Shown here in pieces: positions 8,491 through 17,285 of a stretch of 64,000 nucleotides of DNA. Within the stretch, counting starts at the first letter, position 1. The number at the start of each line of letters is the position of its first letter. The DNA is taken from NCBI GenBank assembly GCA_946497695.1, contig CAMMLJ010000003.1, positions 44,150 to 108,149 of the forward strand. Reading direction: 5' to 3'. The DNA comes from an uncultured Clostridium sp. (GTDB lineage Bacteria; Bacillota; Clostridia; TANB77; CAG-508). The notes below the pieces were generated by a model, which was given only the letters and a program-made list of their open reading frames with translations, searched no databases and was not told where the DNA came from. A program made the translations under genes and the position numbers.

Positions 8491-9969
8491 ATGGAAAATA
8501 TTAATGTATACGAAGATATTGCAAAACGTACAGCTGGTGATATCTATGTTGGTGTTGTTGGACCTGTTAGAACTGGTAAATCTACTTTTATAAAAAAATT
8601 TATGGATTTGTTAGTTATTCCTAATATTGAAAATGAATATAAAAAAGAACGTGCAACAGATGAATTGCCACAAAGCGCCTCAGGAAGAACTATTATGACA
8701 ACAGAGCCTAAATTTATTCCAAATGAAGCTGTAGAAATAACTATTGGTAATAATATTAAATTAAGAACTAGATTAGTAGATTGTGTCGGATATTTAGTTA
8801 ATAATGCTATAGGATATTTAGAAGATGATATGCCTAGAATGGTAAAAACGCCTTGGTCTGACGAGGAAATTCCCTTTGAACAAGCAGCAGAAATAGGTAC
8901 AAAGAAAGTAATACAAGAACATTCTACAATAGGTATTGTAATGACTACAGATGGTAGTTTTACAGATATTCCTAGAGAAGATTATATTAATGCAGAAGAA
9001 CGTGTAATAGCTGAACTAAAGTCTTTAAATAAACCATTTGTAATCGTATTAAATTCTGAAAATCCTAATTCCGAACCTGCGAAAGAATTAGCAAAAAAAC
9101 TCGAAGCAAAATATGAAACAACTGTAATTTGCATTAATTGTTCTGAATTAACTCTTGATGATATAAATATTATATTTTCTAAGGTTTTATATGAATTCCC
9201 TATTAATCAAATTAATATTAATTTTCCAAAATGGGTAGATATATTAGCTGAAACACATCAATTAAAAAATACATTATTGACTGATTTAAAAACAGCCTTT
9301 GATAAAGTAAAAATATTAAAGCAAATTGATAGTTGTATTCAAAAGTTATCAACTTCTGAAATTATACAACAAGCATGTGTTAATAAAATTGAACTTGGAA
9401 CTGGAAGTGTCTATATATCTATTGAACTTGAGGAAACCCTATTTTATAATGTATTAACCGAAATTTCTGGTATTTCAATTTCTAATGATGGAGATTTATT
9501 TAAAACAATGGCTGAATTTTCAGAGGTAAAAAAAGAATATGATAAAATATCTTTTGCCTTAGAAGAAGTTAAAGCCAAAGGCTATGGTATCGTTACCCCT
9601 TCAATTGATGAGTTAATATTAGATGAACCTGAGATGGTTAAACAAGGTTCTAGATTTGGTGTAAAACTTAAAGCGAAAGCTCCTTCTATACATATGATAC
9701 GAGCTGATATAGAGACAGAAGTATCCCCAATAGTAGGTTCCGAAAAACAATCTGAGGAATTAGTAAACTATTTATTAGCTGAATTCGAAAACGATCCTAA
9801 AAAGATTTGGGAATCTAATATTTTTGGTAAAAGCTTACATGAACTTGTTAACGAAGGTTTACAAAGTAAACTAGCTCATATGCCAGAAGATGCACAGATA
9901 AAATTACAAGAAACATTAGAGCGAATCGTAAATGAAGGTAGTGGTGGATTAATTTGTATAATATTATAA
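8491..9969 (+). CDS. spoIVA: Stage IV sporulation protein A (spore coat basement ATPase)
   Basis: 492 residues, normal length. SpoIVA is made in the mother cell, uses ATP to polymerise on the forespore surface and is the platform for the spore coat. The N-terminal P-loop GPVRTGKST (24-32) and the following ELPQSASGRTIMTTEP segment are diagnostic, and the C-terminus ends in GGLICIIL, the membrane-contacting tail. It has a GAGGAGG site and is monocistronic, with a hairpin terminator right after the stop. It is direct evidence that the organism forms endospores. Confidence 0.98.
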   Translation: MENINVYEDIAKRTAGDIYVGVVGPVRTGKSTFIKKFMDLLVIPNIENEYKKERATDELPQSASGRTIMTTEPKFIPNEAVEITIGNNIKLRTRLVDCVGYLVNNAIGYLEDDMPRMVKTPWSDEEIPFEQAAEIGTKKVIQEHSTIGIVMTTDGSFTDIPREDYINAEERVIAELKSLNKPFVIVLNSENPNSEPAKELAKKLEAKYETTVICINCSELTLDDINIIFSKVLYEFPINQININFPKWVDILAETHQLKNTLLTDLKTAFDKVKILKQIDSCIQKLSTSEIIQQACVNKIELGTGSVYISIELEETLFYNVLTEISGISISNDGDLFKTMAEFSEVKKEYDKISFALEEVKAKGYGIVTPSIDELILDEPEMVKQGSRFGVKLKAKAPSIHMIRADIETEVSPIVGSEKQSEELVNYLLAEFENDPKKIWESNIFGKSLHELVNEGLQSKLAHMPEDAQIKLQETLERIVNEGSGGLICIIL

Positions 9970-9993
9970 AAGCAGGACATAAACCTGCTTTTA
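9967..9993. terminator. Hairpin terminator between spoIVA and the convergent gene
   Basis: AAAAGCAGG and CCTGCTTTT make a 9-base perfect stem with A/T tracts on each side. It overlaps the stop codons of both convergent genes. Confidence 0.85.
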
Positions 9994-10518
9994 TGCTATT
10001 TTCTCTATATCTATTCTTGCCCTCGGATAAGTTATATCTTCAATTGTAACAGCCTGTAATTTTAACTTATCACCAGCATTTAATTTTAGTATAACAGTTC
10101 CAGTTAACGTAATTCTATTTTCCGTATTTTGTCTTAAAATTGGACCTTCATTAAAAGTATTTTCTATCGCTGTATTATTTACAAGCAAGACACAATTAAG
10201 ATTGAAAGAACCTAAGTTTTCTGATATTCCATATAGCTGATATGATATTTGGTATACTCCACTTTCATTTATATCTATTTCATCACTACTACCTGTATGT
10301 GATAGTGCATTTCCGAGTACTACATCATTTTGGCTAAATTTTATAGTTGTTGTTCCAACTTCTGGATTATCCTCACTTCCTGCTATCGCTGTTAATATAT
10401 TTTTTTGTTCTGGCATAATTGCTACTGGTATAAAAATAATTATAAAAACACATAATATTAATACAGCTAATATACAGCCATTTAATATATTTTCTTTATT
10501 ATTTTTGCAACAATACAT
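9991..10518 (-). CDS. Membrane-anchored protein with BclA/C1q-like jelly-roll domain
   Basis: 175 residues: a short Cys-rich cytosolic start (MYCCKNN), one membrane span (about 13-35), then an all-beta domain with the pattern of the BclA C-terminal trimerising domain (GVYQISYQLYG, NCVLLVNNTAIENTF, ITLTGTVILKLNAGDKLKLQAV). Such domains form trimers on exosporium filaments. There is no collagen-like Gly-X-Y stretch, and the membrane anchor is unusual for exosporium proteins. It lies next to spoIVA. Its Shine-Dalgarno sequence is buried in a hairpin (10522-10551). Confidence 0.7.
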   Translation of the reverse strand: MYCCKNNKENILNGCILAVLILCVFIIIFIPVAIMPEQKNILTAIAGSEDNPEVGTTTIKFSQNDVVLGNALSHTGSSDEIDINESGVYQISYQLYGISENLGSFNLNCVLLVNNTAIENTFNEGPILRQNTENRITLTGTVILKLNAGDKLKLQAVTIEDITYPRARIDIEKIA

Positions 10519-10521
10519 AAT

Positions 10522-10551
10522 AATTCCTCCATAATATATTTTATGAGGAAT
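10522..10551 (-). promoter_or_regulatory. Hairpin sequestering the ribosome-binding site of the jelly-roll gene
   Basis: On the minus strand AATTCCTCATAA pairs with TTATGGAGGAATT (one bulged base) around a 6-base loop, and the GGAGG ribosome site of the gene starting at 10518 lies inside the stem. This would hold translation down unless it is melted or bound. Confidence 0.55.
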
Positions 10552-10579
10552 TTATTTATTTGTGAGCTGTATATAAAGT

Positions 10580-10616
10580 AAAATACAGGTAAAAGCTTTA
10601 CACTTTTACCTGTATC
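10580..10616 (-). terminator. Hairpin terminator after the 11.6-kb gene
   Basis: ATACAGGTAAAAG and CTTTTACCTGTAT flank a short loop and are followed on the minus strand by TTTTACTTT. Confidence 0.85.
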
Positions 10617-10637
10617 TTATTCAAGCATGTCACATTA

Positions 10638-11627
10638 TTAACTAAAATCTTTTTCTACTACAACCTTCATCGGAATTTTGATGCAGCTCTCATTTAAATC
10701 AATTAAAGGTGTACCTAACTTAATCTCGATTCCTTCAGTCACACCTAATCTTACCAGTTGATCCTCTTCGTATTTTACAATAGCAATATTATTACCATTC
10801 GTTATTACAAAGAAGTCTTCTAAGCCTTCTATTTTCTCTTCTAATGGCATTATATCGTCTGCATCTACATCCAGCATATAGATATCATCTGAGACACCTA
10901 CCATGTAGAGATCCTCTCCTTTGCTGGCTAAGTATCTGTATGGAGCAGGCAACCATTCTACTTCTTCTACCTCATCAAAGGTATGGAGTACAGATGCCTT
11001 TCCTTCTGCAAGTACTACTATGATATTTCCTAGCAATTGCGGAGAAAATATATCTTGTGGCATTTCGGGCATCGGAAAATTAATTTTTTCCAAATGATAA
11101 TTACCATCTTTGTATTTTAGCGCAAAACAGTAATAACATTCGGAAGAATCTTCCAGAGATTTTGCAACTATCAATCTTACTTTTTCAAGCCAGTTCATTC
11201 TCCTACTTTCGAGAACAACTTTATCGATTGCATAATTATAGATCATGTAGCGATAATCATTGTCATATAACAGGATAAATGGGAATGGTTCTAGCCTCTT
11301 CATCTCCACGTATCCTGTGAAGATTTCCAAAGTCTTTTTCTCATCCGTAGTTACTTCATATAGCTCTTCATCAGTCTGGAACATAAGTGAACCTCTCCAC
11401 TTGTTATACCAGACTTCAAAATTATGATTTAGACTCTCCAATATGATTTTGGTTTTCCTTGTTACATAAATCCCCTGGCTATTGTTCTTAAAAATCCGGA
11501 TATTATACTCTTTTAATTTAGTATAATACACACTTTCTTTTGTTACTTCTTTTACCCAGCCTTCACACATGCAGAGCAGCTGAATTTTAATTAACAATGT
11601 TTCTAAAAAACCTTTGAACTTTTTCAT
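10638..11627 (-). CDS. Hypothetical protein, possible beta-propeller-like; GC-richer singleton
   Basis: The ATG at 11627 has AGGAGG seven bases upstream, giving 329 residues. I do not recognise it. It is rich in short beta-like stretches of the form LLGNIIVVLAEGK, DLYMVGVSDDIYMLD and NNIAIVKYEED, spaced as in propeller blades, with no signal peptide or membrane span. Codon use is visibly richer in G and C than the neighbouring sporulation genes. It is monocistronic, with a consensus promoter at 11687-11716 and its own terminator at 10580-10616. This suggests independent acquisition. Confidence 0.75.
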   Translation of the reverse strand: MKKFKGFLETLLIKIQLLCMCEGWVKEVTKESVYYTKLKEYNIRIFKNNSQGIYVTRKTKIILESLNHNFEVWYNKWRGSLMFQTDEELYEVTTDEKKTLEIFTGYVEMKRLEPFPFILLYDNDYRYMIYNYAIDKVVLESRRMNWLEKVRLIVAKSLEDSSECYYCFALKYKDGNYHLEKINFPMPEMPQDIFSPQLLGNIIVVLAEGKASVLHTFDEVEEVEWLPAPYRYLASKGEDLYMVGVSDDIYMLDVDADDIMPLEEKIEGLEDFFVITNGNNIAIVKYEEDQLVRLGVTEGIEIKLGTPLIDLNESCIKIPMKVVVEKDFS

Positions 11628-11686
11628 GCTTTTTCCTCCTGGCATTACGCCTTCTTGAATAATTTTGTCAACATGCTATCTAATTT

Positions 11687-11716
11687 ATTATAGCATACGT
11701 GTAAATTATGTGTCAA
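11687..11716 (-). promoter_or_regulatory. Sigma-A promoter with extended -10 for the 10.6-11.6-kb gene
   Basis: TTGACA (11716-11711) and TATAAT (11692-11687) are 18 bases apart on the minus strand, with TGC directly before the -10 box. Confidence 0.75.
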
Positions 11717-11758
11717 TTTATGTAAATTAGTAGTATTATTGTTATATAGCAAATAATT

Positions 11759-12880
11759 TTATTCATAATCTTCTGTACTCAACTCTGGATATATAAATAA
11801 AGAGCCTCCTTCTGATACTTGCCCACTTGGGAAATGGGTTTTACTAAAGTTTATCTCCCCTTTTAGGAAATATCTAGTTTTAGTTGATGTAGGAGCTTTT
11901 CCACTACCTATAATCGTTGGATCATCCCAAGTAACATCTACAGCATACCATTTATTATTAAGCATAACATAATTCCAAGCATGAGCTTCTGTTTGACCTG
12001 CAGAATTAGTCCCTGTTCCTACAATTTCGACACATGGTATATCTACAGCATCTAATAGATATTTAAAAGATTCTGCATATCCTTCACAAACTACACTTTT
12101 TTCCACTAATGCACCATAAATATTTCTAGTATGTAATTTATTCATTGATGAATCGTACTCTATATAATCTACTAAAAAATCATGTATTCTTTTTACTTTA
12201 GTATATGGGTCATCACTTGCTACCTGACTTGCAATATCTGCTTTAATAGCCTCTAATCTATTTAATGCATTATCAACATCTGTCTTTGAAGCAAATCCTT
12301 CTACTAAATAACTTCCTACCTCTGATGGTTCTATTGAAACTTCATATTTCGTTCCAAAAATGTTAGTAGTTGAATATATCATTAATACCATTTTAGTTAC
12401 ATCTATATAAAATACTTCCGGATAATCTAATCCAAATGCATCTAGTGCTGCTTGATAAGCCACATTTAATCTTTCTTTCCCATTAGCTTCATTTAATAGT
12501 CCATTAAATTTCTCTCCAAATTCAATCTTAGCAGTACCTGTTTTTAAATTTTCTATATTAGATTCAACTGCCGAATATATTATTTTCGCATTTGAATCTA
12601 GTTGATCATAATAGTATTTATATTTTTTAGTTGCTACTGTAGTTCCTGTATTTTTGTTTGTAGTTTGAACATCTAGTTGGCTAGCTAATAGCGAATTAGA
12701 ACTACTTCCTGTTGGTTCTAATGGCTTAATCGTTTCATTACTAACTTCATTTGTTCCTGTAACTAATGACAAAATATCAGTTGTATCTATTCCCATATAT
12801 TGGATAAAAGCATACACCATTCCGCCAATTATTCCTAAGATTAAAACTATTAATATAAATGTTAAAATTCTATTTTTCAT
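11759..12880 (-). CDS. Membrane-anchored transglutaminase-like protein
   Basis: 373 residues: an N-terminal membrane span (about 5-27), a Ser/Thr-rich linker, a helical region, then a transglutaminase-like cysteine-protease fold with the triad Cys265 (VVCEGYAESF), His300 (EAHAWNYV) and Asp315 (AVDVTWDDP). In Bacillota such outer-surface enzymes act as proteases or cross-linkers, and the substrate is not evident. It is divergent from the ger operon and sits in the spore-gene neighbourhood, so a spore or wall role is possible but inferred. Confidence 0.85.
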   Translation of the reverse strand: MKNRILTFILIVLILGIIGGMVYAFIQYMGIDTTDILSLVTGTNEVSNETIKPLEPTGSSSNSLLASQLDVQTTNKNTGTTVATKKYKYYYDQLDSNAKIIYSAVESNIENLKTGTAKIEFGEKFNGLLNEANGKERLNVAYQAALDAFGLDYPEVFYIDVTKMVLMIYSTTNIFGTKYEVSIEPSEVGSYLVEGFASKTDVDNALNRLEAIKADIASQVASDDPYTKVKRIHDFLVDYIEYDSSMNKLHTRNIYGALVEKSVVCEGYAESFKYLLDAVDIPCVEIVGTGTNSAGQTEAHAWNYVMLNNKWYAVDVTWDDPTIIGSGKAPTSTKTRYFLKGEINFSKTHFPSGQVSEGGSLFIYPELSTEDYE

Positions 12881-13053
12881 AAAAATCTCCTATTTTTTAT
12901 TATCTATTTTACTAATATACTCTTTGCTATGCAAATCAATTTAATTATATCATTTATGTTATAAAATTGTATATAGTAATTTTTTCAAAATTATACATAT
13001 TTTTTTATGTACTGGAAATGCTAATTTTAATAATTATATATAGGAGTATATTA

Positions 13054-14736
13054 ATGGATTTTTCAAGCTTAAAGCAATCTTTTACAAAATTAATAACCTA
13101 TAAAGGTCCCGAAGATTCATATGATTTTTCTTTAAATATTTCTACTTCTAAAAACGTAACACACGAATCTAATGAAAAGGTTTCTTCTAATTTAAAAGCT
13201 AATAAAGATATCATAGATAGAAAATATAATACTTTAATAAATAGTGACATTATAATTAGAAAATTCAAGTTAAAATCTAATAATAAATCTTACTCTGCCT
13301 TTATTGTTTATATTGATGGTATGTCAGACTCAACTTTAATTAATCAATTTATATTACAGCCTTTAATGTTAAGAAATAAAGCAAATATGTACAAAACCCA
13401 GAGTCTAAAAACCATTACTAAAAATAAAAAAATTATTATCCAAAAAGATTCTAATGACTTGGCAGTGGAAATAGAAAATTCATTATTACCTCAAAATTCT
13501 TTAGTAAGAGAAACAGAGTTTAATAATATTTTTTCTGCTATTAATATGGGAAATTGTGTACTTTTCGTAGATACCTTAGCTATTGCTTTTAATTTAGATG
13601 TAAAAGGATTTAAACAACGCAGTGTAAGTTCTCCAAATAACGAAATAATTATTAAAGGTCCTCAAGAAGCCTTTGTAGAATCAATTCGAGTAAATACTTC
13701 TCTATTACGTAGAGCAACAAATACTGAAAATTTAGTTATAGAAAATATTTTAGTTGGAAAGCTAAGTAAAACACCATGTGCTATATGTTATTTAAAAAAT
13801 ATAGCAAATTCAGATTTAGTTGCAGAAGTTAGATATCGTTTAAATAATTTAAAAATAGATACACTTTTATCTACTGGACAACTAGAACAGTTAATATGTG
13901 AAGATACTAATTATAATATTCCACAAGTCTTATCAAGCGAAAGACCAGATAAAGCAGCAAAAAATCTATATGCAGGAAGAGTCGTAATCTTAGTAAATGG
14001 TAACCCTTATTGCATTATTTTGCCTGCTACAATGGTTGACTTCATCTCTTCTCCTGAAGATACAAATTTAAGACCTAGGTTTGCTAATTTTTTAAAATTT
14101 CTAAGGTTCTTAGCTATGCTAATAACTCTGTTACTTCCTGCCACATATATTGCAATAGTAAATTTTCACCAAGAGTTATTACCAACCGAGTTACTATTTT
14201 CTCTATGGGCATCAAGGGAAAATGTCCCTTTTCCGATTATTTTCGAATTATTAGTAATGGAGATTTCGTTCGAATTGATTAGAGAAGCAGGTCTTCGTGT
14301 TCCATCTCCTATTGGTCCTACAATCGGAATAGTAGGAGCACTAGTTTTAGGACAAGCTGCAGTAAGTGCTAGTATTGTAAGTCCATTCCTTATAATAATT
14401 GTTGCAATTACTGGTATCGCTTCCTTCGCTATTCCAGACTTTTCTTTTGGATTTCACTTAAGAATTACTAGATTTTTATTTACAATAGCTGCATATATTG
14501 CAGGATTTTTAGGAATTGCAATCGGTTTATACATTTACTTGTGTATTCTTTGTAGTATAAAATCGTTTGGTGTTCCATATTTAAATCCTAATGACACTAT
14601 CAAATTTAATAAAAAATCTAATAATCTATTTGTTATGCCGACTTGGATGCAAGAGTTTAGACATACCTATCTTCATCCCAAAAAAGAGCGTGCACAGAAC
14701 AATATAAGTATGAAATGGAGGCATCCTAATGAATAA
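13054..14736 (+). CDS. Spore germinant receptor subunit A (GerA family)
   Basis: The ATG at 13054 with TAGGAG seven bases upstream gives 560 residues; the open frame upstream of it is hydrophobic noise. A large hydrophilic N-terminal half carries the GerA features (YIDGMSDSTLINQFILQPL, GNCVLFVDTLAIAF, QEAFVESIRVNTSLLRRA), and the C-terminal half has about five membrane spans with LPATYIAIVNFHQELLPTEL and EAGLRVPSPIGPTIGIVGAL. The receptor senses nutrients in the spore inner membrane. The stop overlaps the gerB start by eight bases. Confidence 0.95.
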   Translation: MDFSSLKQSFTKLITYKGPEDSYDFSLNISTSKNVTHESNEKVSSNLKANKDIIDRKYNTLINSDIIIRKFKLKSNNKSYSAFIVYIDGMSDSTLINQFILQPLMLRNKANMYKTQSLKTITKNKKIIIQKDSNDLAVEIENSLLPQNSLVRETEFNNIFSAINMGNCVLFVDTLAIAFNLDVKGFKQRSVSSPNNEIIIKGPQEAFVESIRVNTSLLRRATNTENLVIENILVGKLSKTPCAICYLKNIANSDLVAEVRYRLNNLKIDTLLSTGQLEQLICEDTNYNIPQVLSSERPDKAAKNLYAGRVVILVNGNPYCIILPATMVDFISSPEDTNLRPRFANFLKFLRFLAMLITLLLPATYIAIVNFHQELLPTELLFSLWASRENVPFPIIFELLVMEISFELIREAGLRVPSPIGPTIGIVGALVLGQAAVSASIVSPFLIIIVAITGIASFAIPDFSFGFHLRITRFLFTIAAYIAGFLGIAIGLYIYLCILCSIKSFGVPYLNPNDTIKFNKKSNNLFVMPTWMQEFRHTYLHPKKERAQNNISMKWRHPNE

Positions 14737-15835
14737 TACAAAATTAAGTAATTTAGAAGCCATTGCATTAGTTCTTATTATAATTATAAATCATGTCATA
14801 CTTAATTTTTCTAAAAGCATAATATCCAATACCGGTTCTGCCTCTGCTCTTAATATATTATTTATTGGAATAATAGTTCTATTTTTTGTTCAATTACTAC
14901 TATTTCTATTTAAACATTTTTCTGGTCAAGATATTTTAGATGTTTCACAATATCTAGGTGGCAAAGTACTAAAAATTATAACTGGTGTTTTATTTATAAC
15001 TTATTTTATAGTTTTTACAAGTGTTTTACTTAGAAGTTTTTCGGAGAATTTAAAAATAATATATCTAGATAAACTTCCTATTATTGTAATTGTAATATTT
15101 TTTATTTTTGCAATTACTTTTGGAAACAAACTTGGTTTTAAAGTAATTTCAAAGGTTAATTTACTAATATTACCTTTAATTATCATATGTATAGTATTTG
15201 TTCTACTTGCTAATTTTAAAAATTATGACTTTAATGGACTGTTTCCTATTTTGGGCAGTGGCTTTAAATCTACATTTATTACAGGTTTAAGTAATATGTT
15301 TGCATTTTCTAGCCTTTCTATACTTTATTTTTTGCCACCACTTGTAGAAGATGATACTTCCTTTAAAAAGATTGCAAGAATTTCTACTATTTTATCAATC
15401 ATCTTATTCTTTTTTAGTATAATTTCTTTTTTATCACTGTTTCCTTTTATAAGAAATAGCGAAGAAATAATGGCATTATACCTTGCAACTAGATATATCG
15501 AATTTGGTAGGTTTTTCCAAAGACTTGATGCAATTTTCTTATTAATTTGGACAGTTGCTGTTATAAGTTACTTATGTATCGCAACTAGCCTTGCTATAAA
15601 TGTATTTAAAAAAATTTCGAATATTGTAGATGCTAAAGGAGTTTTATATTGCTTCTCTGGTATTATTTTTATAATAAGTTTAATTCCTACTAATTTATCA
15701 CAACTAAATTTTATCGAAATTAATATATTTAAATATGTTGTATTTATCTTATTATTTGCATATAGTCCTTTAATTTTAATATTTGCTAATATAAAAAAGA
15801 GACTGAGAGGTGGGAAAAATGAAAAAGTTTCGTAA
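14729..15835 (+). CDS. Spore germinant receptor subunit B (GerB family permease)
   Basis: 368 residues with about ten membrane spans, of the amino-acid-permease-like GerB family, thought to form the ligand-binding subunit of the germinant receptor. Recognisable segments are FVFTSVLLRSFSENLK-type loops and ATRYIEFGRFFQRLDAIFLLIW near residue 250. GGAGG lies seven bases before the ATG inside gerA, and the gene overlaps both neighbours, a tightly coupled operon. Confidence 0.93.
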   Translation: MNNTKLSNLEAIALVLIIIINHVILNFSKSIISNTGSASALNILFIGIIVLFFVQLLLFLFKHFSGQDILDVSQYLGGKVLKIITGVLFITYFIVFTSVLLRSFSENLKIIYLDKLPIIVIVIFFIFAITFGNKLGFKVISKVNLLILPLIIICIVFVLLANFKNYDFNGLFPILGSGFKSTFITGLSNMFAFSSLSILYFLPPLVEDDTSFKKIARISTILSIILFFFSIISFLSLFPFIRNSEEIMALYLATRYIEFGRFFQRLDAIFLLIWTVAVISYLCIATSLAINVFKKISNIVDAKGVLYCFSGIIFIISLIPTNLSQLNFIEINIFKYVVFILLFAYSPLILIFANIKKRLRGGKNEKVS

Positions 15836-17057
15836 TTTTTTACTTTATATATTAGTATTTTGTGTTATTTCTAGCCTTATTTTCTCTCTTTCTGGTTGCT
15901 ATAGTGTTCAAAGTATAGATGATTTAGCATATGTAGTTGCTCTCGGAATAGATTTAGGACAAGATAATAATTTAGAACTTACTATACAGCTTACTTTTCC
16001 CAATAGTTCTGACAGCAGTTCTACCTCTGGTGAAGCTGCTCCAACAATTATAAATAGTGTGGAATGTTCCTCTATTAATAGTGGAATTAGTTTATTGAAT
16101 AGTTATATTAGTAAAGAAATAAATCTATCACATTGTAAAGTATTAATATTTTCTGAAGTAATTGCAAATAGGGGAATTGGGTCAGAAATTTATACCCTTT
16201 CTAATCAAGTAGAAATAAGGCCTGACTGTAATATAATTATCTCTAAGTCTTCTGCTAAAGAATATATTACAAATTCTAAACCAGAATTAGAAAACTTAGT
16301 AGCAAAATATTATGAGCTAACCCCATATTCTAATGAATATACTGGTCACATAGTAAATGCTACTATATCAACTTTTTTTAATTCTTTAAGTGCAAATTAT
16401 AGTGACCCTGTAGCAATATTAGGAAACGGAAATAAACTAAAACTAAATTCTTCTGGTGAATCTATAGATCCAGAACAAGAATTTAATATTGTTGCAGGAG
16501 AAAATCCATTAATAGAATATGATAGAAAAAGTGAAAATTTGGGTGTAGCTGTTTTCAAACAAGATAAATTGGTTGGTGAATTAACAGCTTTTGAAAGTTT
16601 ATTACATTCAATTTTAACAAATCAATTTGAATCTAGTGTTATTTCGATAAATAATCCATATAAAGAAAATTCTTCTATAGATGTTGCACTTTATTCACAT
16701 AAAGACACAAAAGTAGATGCTAGATTAGTTAATGGCTCACCTTATGTAAAATCTAAAGTATATCTTAATGCCAGATTACTTTCGGTGGATAAAGAAGCGG
16801 AAAGTCTTACTCCGGAAAAAATTAAAGAATTAGAAACCTTGATTAACTCATATTTAGAAAATGCATTTTTAAATTATCAATATAAAATAGCTAAAATATA
16901 TGAAGCAGATATAGATAATGTAGGTAAAAATTTAATTAAACATTTTAAAAATGATAAAGAGTGGAGTACTTACAACTGGTCTGCAAATTATAAAAATACT
17001 TTTTTTGATATTGATGTAACAACAAATATTAAATCAAGCTTTTTATTATCAAGTTAG
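15819..17057 (+). CDS. Spore germinant receptor subunit C (Ger(x)C lipoprotein)
   Basis: The ATG at 15819 gives 412 residues, overlapping gerB by 17 bases; an in-frame GTG nine bases earlier is less likely because it would use up the GAGAGG site. The signal peptide ends in the lipobox LSGC with Cys27 as the lipidated residue. GerC features include YVVALGIDLGQDNNLELTIQ, SHCKVLIFSE and RPDCNIIIS. It anchors on the outer face of the spore inner membrane and completes the receptor. Confidence 0.94.
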   Translation: MKKFRNFLLYILVFCVISSLIFSLSGCYSVQSIDDLAYVVALGIDLGQDNNLELTIQLTFPNSSDSSSTSGEAAPTIINSVECSSINSGISLLNSYISKEINLSHCKVLIFSEVIANRGIGSEIYTLSNQVEIRPDCNIIISKSSAKEYITNSKPELENLVAKYYELTPYSNEYTGHIVNATISTFFNSLSANYSDPVAILGNGNKLKLNSSGESIDPEQEFNIVAGENPLIEYDRKSENLGVAVFKQDKLVGELTAFESLLHSILTNQFESSVISINNPYKENSSIDVALYSHKDTKVDARLVNGSPYVKSKVYLNARLLSVDKEAESLTPEKIKELETLINSYLENAFLNYQYKIAKIYEADIDNVGKNLIKHFKNDKEWSTYNWSANYKNTFFDIDVTTNIKSSFLLSS

Positions 17058-17065
17058 GAGTTTTT

Positions 17066-17230
17066 ATGTTTTTTGTAATTTTAATTATTTCTATTATTAT
17101 TTTTTGTAAAACTATTAATTATGCAATTTATGAAATTAAAATGAATAGTAATAAATCTGCTGGTATTACCATTATTATTATGGCATTTATGATTTTAATT
17201 TTTGCTCCTTTTATTAGTTTATTTAGATAA
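17066..17230 (+). CDS. 54-residue two-span membrane protein, fourth gene of the ger operon
   Basis: The ATG at 17066 follows TAGGAG by five bases, in which the TAG is the gerC stop. The product begins MFFVILIISIIIF and has two hydrophobic segments (about 1-22 and 33-51) around a short Lys-containing loop. It is followed by the operon terminator. Some germinant receptor operons carry a small two-span D or 2Tm subunit, and position, size and topology fit that class, but sequence this short cannot prove it. Confidence 0.75.
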   Translation: MFFVILIISIIIFCKTINYAIYEIKMNSNKSAGITIIIMAFMILIFAPFISLFR

Positions 17231-17243
17231 ATTAATGCACATA

Positions 17244-17285
17244 CGAGAAGAAAGTCTTTAGTATAACCTAAAGACTTTCTTCTCG
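17244..17285. terminator. Bidirectional terminator between ger operon and rnr
   Basis: CGAGAAGAAAGTCTTTAG and its exact complement enclose a 6-base loop (17262-17267). The 3' arm is also the last coding bases and stop codon of rnr, so the two convergent operons share one hairpin. Confidence 0.9.

Noticed and set aside
8491..9969. Possible GTPase function from the P-loop
   Set aside because: Full-length match to SpoIVA, which is an ATPase of that fold.
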